In this document: positions 5,373-9,749 of the stretch, in pieces
Position numbering within the stretch: the first letter of the stretch is position 1
How the letters are laid out: every line of letters begins with the position of its first letter
NCBI GenBank assembly: GCA_002717185.1
Contig: PBDC01000034.1
Location: forward strand, 22,597-32,345
Direction: 5' to 3'
Length of the DNA stretch: 9,749 bases
DNA from: Rhodospirillaceae bacterium
Lineage (GTDB): Bacteria; Pseudomonadota; Alphaproteobacteria; UBA8366; GCA-2717185
Notes under the pieces: model-generated
Told to the model about the DNA's origin: nothing
The model's input: only the letters and a program-made list of their open reading frames with translations
Database searches by the model: none
Made by a program: the position numbers and the translations under genes

Positions 5373-7823
5373 TCAGTATTTGCCACCGACGGATGACATC
5401 CCCGTATCCGAGAACCCGTCCGATCCGTCGATAACCGTCCCGTTGCCGCCGGGCTCGCTGCCCGAGCGGAATGCTTCGAGAATCACCTTCTTATCACCAG
5501 GGGCCGCTGGGCGGCTCGTAGCCGCATTCATCCGCACCAGCCATACGCCAGGCGGCACCCTAAACGGGATGGCTGGCTTACCCTCCAGTGCGCGCAACAT
5601 AAATTCCTTGAAGATAGGCGCAGCGACCGATGACCCAGTTTCTCGCTGACCGAGCGGCCGCGGCATGTCAAAGCCTGCAAAAACGCCTACCGCGAGGTCC
5701 GGCGCAAATCCCACGAACCAGGTATCCATTTCCTTGTTCGTGGTTCCCGTCTTGCCCGCCAAAGGCTTGCCCACAGCCCTAATCCGTCGACCGGTACCGC
5801 GTTCGACAACTCCTTTTAACATCGAAACGATCTGATAGGCGCTTACTGGATCTGCGACCCGTTCGCGCAGGTCCAGTAACCGAGGCGGACGGGTGCCAAT
5901 TCTATCCGCGTTTCGGCATTCGGTGCAGTCACGCACATCGTGACGGTAAATTGTCTTGCCATTGCGGTCCTGGATACGGTCAACGAAGGTGGCCGAGATC
6001 CGTTTACCGCCGTTCACCAACATGCCATATGCAGCGGTTAGACGAAGCAAAGTCGTTTCGCCGGCACCAAGCGCCATCGATAGTTGCTCGGGCATATCCC
6101 GAGCGATGTCAAAGCGCTGCGCATAATTGGCAACCGTCTCCATGCCAATCTCGCGCGCGAGGCGAACCGTCATAAGGTTACGCGATTTCTCAATGCCAAG
6201 ACGCATCGGACTGGGCCCATAAAATTTCTTCGCGTAATTCGCCGGCTTCCACTTGCCAAGTCCAGGACCCTGATCAAGGACGAAGGGCGCATCCAAGATG
6301 CGGGTCGCCGGAGTATACCCGTTCTCCAAGGCCGCCAGATACACGAAGGGCTTGAAAGCCGAACCAGGCTGCCGGGTGGCCTGTGTAGCCCGATTGAATT
6401 CGCTCGACGCAAAATCATACCCACCGGATAGCGCCAGCACACGCCCAGTATGCGGGTCTAGAACGACGATTCCTCCCTGGATATCCGGTATCTGCTGTAA
6501 GCTGAATTGGCGAATTTCGCCGACGATATGTGGCGCCCCCTCCTTGATCTCATATTCTGGAAGGGGTTGGACCATCACCACATCGCCAGATTTCAAGACG
6601 TCGGATGCCTTTCTGACAACCGGGCCACGCAGCTGATTCTCGCGCCAGGCGCGGGCCCATTTCAGCTCTGACAACGGAATCACCCCGACCTGTCCAGATT
6701 CGATCCCGAGTTCAACCTCTTCATCGGTTGTTGAAAGAACTACAGCCAGCTGCCAGTTGCCGACGCCGCTCGGGGGCTTAACCGCGCGAAGCTGCGGAAG
6801 CCAACTCCTGTCGATGGTGATAGTCGTCACCGGACCGCGCCACCCATGCCGACGGTCGTAGGCGATCAGCCCGCCCCGTAGTACTTCGTCTGCGATAGAC
6901 TGCAGCCGCGGATCCAGGGTTGTTCGGACCGACAAGCCGCCTTCATACAAACCATCCTTACCATAGCGTTTGATGAGTTCGCGACGAACTTCTTCGACGA
7001 AAAAGTCAGCCACGACAAACTGCGTCGCGTCCCGCGATACAACGGTTAAGGGCGCACTGCGCGCGGTGCGTGCCATCTCCGGCTCGATAAAACCTTCTTC
7101 CAACATTCGACCGACCACCCAGTTGCGCCGGTGCGTCCCTGCTTTACGCTTGCGCAGTGGATGATAGTTGTTCGGCGCCTTCGGCAGAGCTGCCAGATAG
7201 GCGACCTCTGCCGTCGTCAACTCATCCATCGACTTGTTGAAATAGTTCAGCGCTGCTGCAGCAACACCGAACGAACCATAGCCAAGATAAATTTCGTTTA
7301 GATAAAGCTCGAGGATCCGATCCTTGGTCAACGCCCGTTCGATGCGAAAGGCGAGGATCGCTTCCTTGATCTTGCGCTCAATCGAGACCTCGTTGGTAAG
7401 CAGGAAGTTCTTAGCGACCTGCTGCGTGATGGTCGATGCACCCACCGGGCGTCGCCCTTGGACGTAGTAAACAACGTTCGTCGCCATTGCTCGGGCTAAG
7501 GCGAAGAGGTCGACGCCATAATGGCGATAGAAATTCTGATCCTCGGCGGCGATAAAAGCCTGTTTCACGCGACGCGGCATCGCTGAAACCGGCACGAAAA
7601 CGCGACGCTCTTTTGCATATTCGGCAATCAGTCGCCCATCGCCAGCATGAAGCCGGGTTACGGTCGGCGGTTCGTAGTCTGCAAGTTGTTTGTAATCCGG
7701 TAAATCACGCCCGTAGTGCCACAGGCCGTAGACACCAGCGCCAACAGCCACTAGAGCGCCGAAGATGCTCAGCAAGAACACAATCACGCAAATCCGCACC
7801 AAAAACCGCATCCAGCGACCCAT
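5373..7823 (-). CDS. mrcA: Penicillin-binding protein 1A (glycosyltransferase/transpeptidase)
   Basis: Bifunctional class A PBP that polymerises lipid II glycan strands and cross-links peptides at the inner membrane, active sites in the periplasm. The frame also has GTG at 7826 directly before ATG 7823; I take the ATG (816 residues), but no clear Shine-Dalgarno sequence separates them. Numbered from the GTG: a short cytoplasmic tail and one membrane anchor (about 8-31); GT51 domain about 50-225 with catalytic Glu95 in AAEDQNFYRHYGVD, the GASTITQQVAKN block (129-140) and LNEIYLG (176-182, Glu178); a linker/OB-like insertion about 300-440; transpeptidase with Ser489-x-x-Lys492 (RQPGSAFK), SRN at 548-550 and KTGT at 692-695. 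A CxxC pair (Cys634, Cys637) lies in the transpeptidase region, and the last 45 residues are Gly/Ser/Asp-rich. It lies between the amidase and prfB, all on one strand. Confidence 0.96.
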   Translation of the reverse strand: MGRWMRFLVRICVIVFLLSIFGALVAVGAGVYGLWHYGRDLPDYKQLADYEPPTVTRLHAGDGRLIAEYAKERRVFVPVSAMPRRVKQAFIAAEDQNFYRHYGVDLFALARAMATNVVYYVQGRRPVGASTITQQVAKNFLLTNEVSIERKIKEAILAFRIERALTKDRILELYLNEIYLGYGSFGVAAAALNYFNKSMDELTTAEVAYLAALPKAPNNYHPLRKRKAGTHRRNWVVGRMLEEGFIEPEMARTARSAPLTVVSRDATQFVVADFFVEEVRRELIKRYGKDGLYEGGLSVRTTLDPRLQSIADEVLRGGLIAYDRRHGWRGPVTTITIDRSWLPQLRAVKPPSGVGNWQLAVVLSTTDEEVELGIESGQVGVIPLSELKWARAWRENQLRGPVVRKASDVLKSGDVVMVQPLPEYEIKEGAPHIVGEIRQFSLQQIPDIQGGIVVLDPHTGRVLALSGGYDFASSEFNRATQATRQPGSAFKPFVYLAALENGYTPATRILDAPFVLDQGPGLGKWKPANYAKKFYGPSPMRLGIEKSRNLMTVRLAREIGMETVANYAQRFDIARDMPEQLSMALGAGETTLLRLTAAYGMLVNGGKRISATFVDRIQDRNGKTIYRHDVRDCTECRNADRIGTRPPRLLDLRERVADPVSAYQIVSMLKGVVERGTGRRIRAVGKPLAGKTGTTNKEMDTWFVGFAPDLAVGVFAGFDMPRPLGQRETGSSVAAPIFKEFMLRALEGKPAIPFRVPPGVWLVRMNAATSRPAAPGDKKVILEAFRSGSEPGGNGTVIDGSDGFSDTGMSSVGGKY

Positions 7824-7919
7824 CACTGCTGAAACTTGTCAGGGGTATACCGTTCAATACTAGGTAAGAAATATGGCGATCTTATGTTTCTCTGGGAAAT
7901 TGATCGACACTACCGCAAT

Positions 7920-9209
7920 TTAGGACCGGTTGTTGAGCGCCTTGCGCGTAAAATAGCGGTCTGCGGCACGCAGCAGCGCTTGCCCAATGCCGATTCGATA
8001 ATGAGGACTCTTAAGGTTTTTTTCGTCTATACGGTTCGACAAATAACCCAATTCGATCAATGTCGAGGGGATGTTGGGCGATTTTAAAACCGCGAACCCG
8101 GCATAACGATGGGATGTGCGCAACAGCTTGATGCTCTTTTTCAACTCACTCACCAGCATCTTCGCCAGATGCCATGACTCGCGGTTGGTGTCGTTCTGCG
8201 CCAAATCAATCAGGACCCGAGATACCTCAGACGCATAACCACTCAGATCAGCGCCGGCGATGATATCGGACTTGTTTTCTCGCTGTGCAAGGTCTTCCGC
8301 TTCCTTGTCGGACGCTTTGTCAGACAGGGTGTAGATCGAACCACCACGGATTTTTCGGCTACCGATCGAATCAGCGTGCAGAGAGATGAACATCTCCGCC
8401 TTATTGTTATGCGCAATCTCGAACCGGTCGCGCAGCCGGACGTAAACATCCTGCGTGCGGGTCAATACAACGCGGTATCGGCCACTAGCTTCCATTACCT
8501 TCTTCGCCGCCTTAGCGACAGCGAGCGTGATATGCTTTTCATAACTTCCCGTCACACCGACGGTACCAGGATCTACGCCGCCATGCCCAGGATCCAGCAC
8601 GACCACCCGCCGCAGACCGTCTTTGCGTCGCGGTGTCTTCGGCCTATTTACCGTTTTGAAAGAGCGCTTGCGCTTGCCCCAGTTCTCCGACTGAGCGCTA
8701 CGCGCGCCTGCAAAGAACACCTCGCGAGAGACGGGCTTTAGATCGATCACAAATCGCCGAGGCTTGCTTTTCTTTGGAGGCAGCAAGAAATGCTTAGTAA
8801 CCGAGGCGGGCGCCGCAACGTCGACCACCACGCGACTATTACCTGGTTGGAACAGACCGAAACGGAACCGTGACACCAAACCGTCAGAGGCCCTCATGCG
8901 GGCCTCTGACACCAGCCAAGACACTTCGGGAAAGTCGATGACCACGCGAAACGGGTCGGCCAGCGTGAAAATTTTGTAAGGCACTGCCCGGTCCATCTCG
9001 AATACCAAGCGGGTTGAATCCGGATGAACGCCAACGCGGGCGCCGAAGATGACCGGAAGCCGCTCGGCCGAGGCCGGCAAAACGTCCCACAGGATCACCG
9101 CCAATAAAAACTGTATTACGAAGATCCTGATGCGCATCGGCTTGTGCCGCCATATATTGGGCATATTGCGAAGTAACCCACTAGATATATCCCGCCATAG
9201 CAGCGCCAT
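7920..9209 (-). CDS. amiC: N-acetylmuramoyl-L-alanine amidase, AMIN plus Amidase_3 (AmiC-like)
   Basis: Zinc amidase that cleaves the bond between MurNAc and the stem peptide, exported to the periplasm and normally used in daughter-cell separation. From ATG 9209 it is 429 residues. A hydrophobic signal segment begins only at residue 29 (RIRIFVIQFLLAVILW) and a plausible cleavage follows PASA at 45-48, so ATG 9137 (residue 25) would give a more ordinary signal peptide; neither start has a strong Shine-Dalgarno sequence, and a weak GGAA precedes 9209. AMIN domain about 55-145 targets septal peptidoglycan; a Lys/Arg-rich linker spans about 145-198; Amidase_3 about 200-422 with zinc ligands His209 (DPGHGG), Glu224 and His278 (SLHAD), and catalytic Glu386 (IELGYLSN). 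It reads toward mrcA with a 93- to 96-base gap and no obvious terminator. Symbol given by architecture, not by proven orthology. Confidence 0.93.
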   Translation of the reverse strand: MALLWRDISSGLLRNMPNIWRHKPMRIRIFVIQFLLAVILWDVLPASAERLPVIFGARVGVHPDSTRLVFEMDRAVPYKIFTLADPFRVVIDFPEVSWLVSEARMRASDGLVSRFRFGLFQPGNSRVVVDVAAPASVTKHFLLPPKKSKPRRFVIDLKPVSREVFFAGARSAQSENWGKRKRSFKTVNRPKTPRRKDGLRRVVVLDPGHGGVDPGTVGVTGSYEKHITLAVAKAAKKVMEASGRYRVVLTRTQDVYVRLRDRFEIAHNNKAEMFISLHADSIGSRKIRGGSIYTLSDKASDKEAEDLAQRENKSDIIAGADLSGYASEVSRVLIDLAQNDTNRESWHLAKMLVSELKKSIKLLRTSHRYAGFAVLKSPNIPSTLIELGYLSNRIDEKNLKSPHYRIGIGQALLRAADRYFTRKALNNRS

Positions 9210-9276
9210 TCAATCGAATTCCGAACCTCTGCCTTTTCCGCCAATAGCATAGAAACTATTTGTGGAATTGCTGAAT

Positions 9277-9298
9277 GCACCCTATTTTAATTAGGTGC
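9277..9298. repeat. Inverted repeat with AT-rich centre upstream of the amidase gene
   Basis: GCACC(C)TA at 9277-9284 pairs with TAGGTGC at 9292-9298, seven base pairs with a single bulged C and a seven-base A/T loop. No T-run follows on either strand, so a terminator is not indicated. It could be an operator or a 5' structure in the amidase transcript. Confidence 0.5.
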
Positions 9299-9315
9299 GA
9301 TTAGCTGCGCTCGCG

Positions 9316-9327
9316 CTGAATGTTCAG
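9316..9327. repeat. Short dyad CTGAA-TG-TTCAG
   Basis: A perfect 5-bp inverted repeat around a 2-base centre, the form of a small protein-binding half-site pair. GCTGAATG also occurs at 9270-9277, so the left half is repeated 45 bases away. Function unknown; chance is possible at this length. Confidence 0.35.
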
Positions 9328-9474
9328 TTTGCATCATTTCAGTGCTGTCGTTGGTCGTTTGAAGTCTCGATCTGTCTCCTACAGGCAACATATGGTTTGA
9401 ATCAGGCTTGCGTTTAAAAGCACACGACTTCCGACATAATAAGCGTAGTCCGATTTTTGGTTTAAGTGCGAAGT

Positions 9475-9531
9475 CTTTTCCGGATTGGAAAGGGTCCAGT
9501 TTGGAAAGTGGTGGGCGCCGAGTTCCCGCCC
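9475..9531 (+). repeat. Two hairpins and a direct repeat in the putative rne leader
   Basis: The first stem pairs CTTTTCC (9475-9481) with GGAAAGG (9487-9493), seven pairs including one G-T, five-base loop. The second pairs GGGCG (9513-9517) with CGCCC (9527-9531), nine-base loop. TTGGAAAG occurs twice, at 9485-9492 and 9501-9508, sixteen bases apart. These may be leader RNA structure or protein sites; which one depends on the unknown start of transcription. Confidence 0.45.
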
Positions 9532-9573
9532 TGTCCTGGTGTTAAAGCGTTAATACCGTTCGACAGGACGTAG

Positions 9574-9627
9574 GTGGCGACGCCGGCCTCGCCGCAATGG
9601 CGACACGATGCTGCGATTCTTGATCGC
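9574..9627 (+). repeat. Two hairpins just upstream of rne
   Basis: GTGGCGA (9574-9580) pairs with TCGCCGC (9589-9595), seven pairs including one T-G, around an eight-base loop. GCGAT (9613-9617) pairs with ATCGC (9623-9627) around a five-base loop. Both lie within 90 bases of the rne start, where RNase E genes of other bacteria carry leader structures that mediate feedback cleavage of their own mRNA. The role here is inferred from position only. Confidence 0.4.
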
Positions 9628-9662
9628 GCGTATTGTCACGCATCTGCCGCCGGAGATTTAAA

Positions 9663-9749
9663 ATGTCAAAAACAATGCTTATCGACGCCACCCATGCGGA
9701 AGAAACTAGGGTGGTCGTCGTAGCCGGCAACCGACTTGAAAATTTTGAC
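9663..9749 (+). CDS. rne: Ribonuclease E, N-terminal 29 codons (3' end outside window)
   Basis: The frame from ATG 9663 to the window edge encodes MSKTMLIDATHAEETR followed by a VVVV strand and GNRLENFD, which is the conserved N terminus of alphaproteobacterial RNase E/G, just before the S1 domain. GGAG at 9652-9655, seven bases upstream, supports the start. RNase E is the endonuclease that nucleates the RNA degradosome and processes rRNA and tRNA precursors. Only the extreme N terminus is visible, so domain content, and strictly the choice between RNase E and RNase G, cannot be checked; the divergent amidase-mrcA-prfB neighbourhood favours rne. Confidence 0.88.
   Translation, partial: MSKTMLIDATHAEETRVVVVAGNRLENFD

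Larger units (their letters stand above)
9210..9662. other. Divergent intergenic region of the amidase gene and rne
   Basis: 453 bases without a convincing gene; the only open frame across its right half (minus, about 9542-9730) runs antisense into rne and resembles nothing. It must hold the amidase promoter (leftward) and the rne promoter plus 5' leader (rightward). The left part carries two dyads (9277-9298 and 9316-9327); the right part carries four small hairpins listed separately. A loose candidate for an rne -10 is CATAAT at 9435-9440, with TTTAAA 16 bases upstream (9413-9418); this is weak. If used, rne would have a leader of roughly 215 bases. Confidence 0.6.

Noticed and set aside
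5951..6636. Several plus-strand open frames opposite mrcA, up to 115 residues
   Set aside because: They are antisense to clear PBP1A domains and have no recognisable motif or ribosome binding site.
8376..8741. 121-residue plus-strand open frame opposite the amidase
   Set aside because: It is antisense to the Amidase_3 domain and its composition is that of a shadow frame.
9542..9730. 62-residue minus-strand open frame overlapping the start of rne
   Set aside because: It is antisense to the conserved rne N terminus, has no similarity and covers the leader hairpins.
1..9749. CRISPR array, tRNA/rRNA genes, insertion sequence ends or phage/defence genes
   Set aside because: I looked for spaced direct repeats, cloverleaf sequence, transposase motifs and toxin-antitoxin pairs and saw none; the window is densely filled with recognised genes.

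Overview
The window comes from a chromosome of an alphaproteobacterium. The evidence is the arrangement amidase (amiC type) – PBP1A (mrcA) – RF2 (prfB) on the minus strand, divergent from rne, which is a familiar alphaproteobacterial order. The first residues of the RNase E fit as well (IDATHAEETRVVVV…GNRLENFD), and so does the RF2 decoding loop, which reads SPY rather than the enteric SPF. I cannot place it to order or genus from the sequence alone.

Left half (1-4181, plus strand): a block of metabolic enzymes. It contains a fold-type I PLP aminotransferase (5' end outside the window), a fumarylacetoacetate-hydrolase (FAH) family protein, a DUF455 ferritin-like protein and a Rid/YjgF-family protein. 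The last three are closely packed (gaps of 13 and 11 bases) and look co-transcribed. After a 278-base AT-rich gap comes a single crotonase-fold (enoyl-CoA hydratase/isomerase family) gene. The chemistry suggests a small catabolic or metabolite-repair pathway: removal of an amino group, handling of a reactive enamine/imine, C-C or C-O cleavage of a beta-diketo acid. The substrate cannot be read from the sequence.

Middle and right (4178-9209, minus strand): prfB, mrcA and an AMIN + Amidase_3 amidase, transcribed in the order amidase → mrcA → prfB. Two of these genes build and cut peptidoglycan. prfB carries an intact programmed +1 frameshift site (AGGAGG-TCT-CTT-TGA-C), so the full protein starts at 5300 and is 373 residues long; read without the shift, it looks as if it starts at 5212. 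The crotonase gene and prfB converge and their stop codons overlap by 4 bases.

Right end (9210-9749): a 453-base divergent intergenic region with several dyads and hairpins, followed by the first 29 codons of rne. Part of this region is probably the long structured rne leader.

I see no tRNA, rRNA, CRISPR array, insertion sequence, phage gene or defence system. Nothing here is clearly a new system. The points most worth following are the crotonase that lacks one of the two catalytic glutamates, the Rid protein without the usual arginine, the DUF455 protein embedded between them, and the rne leader.
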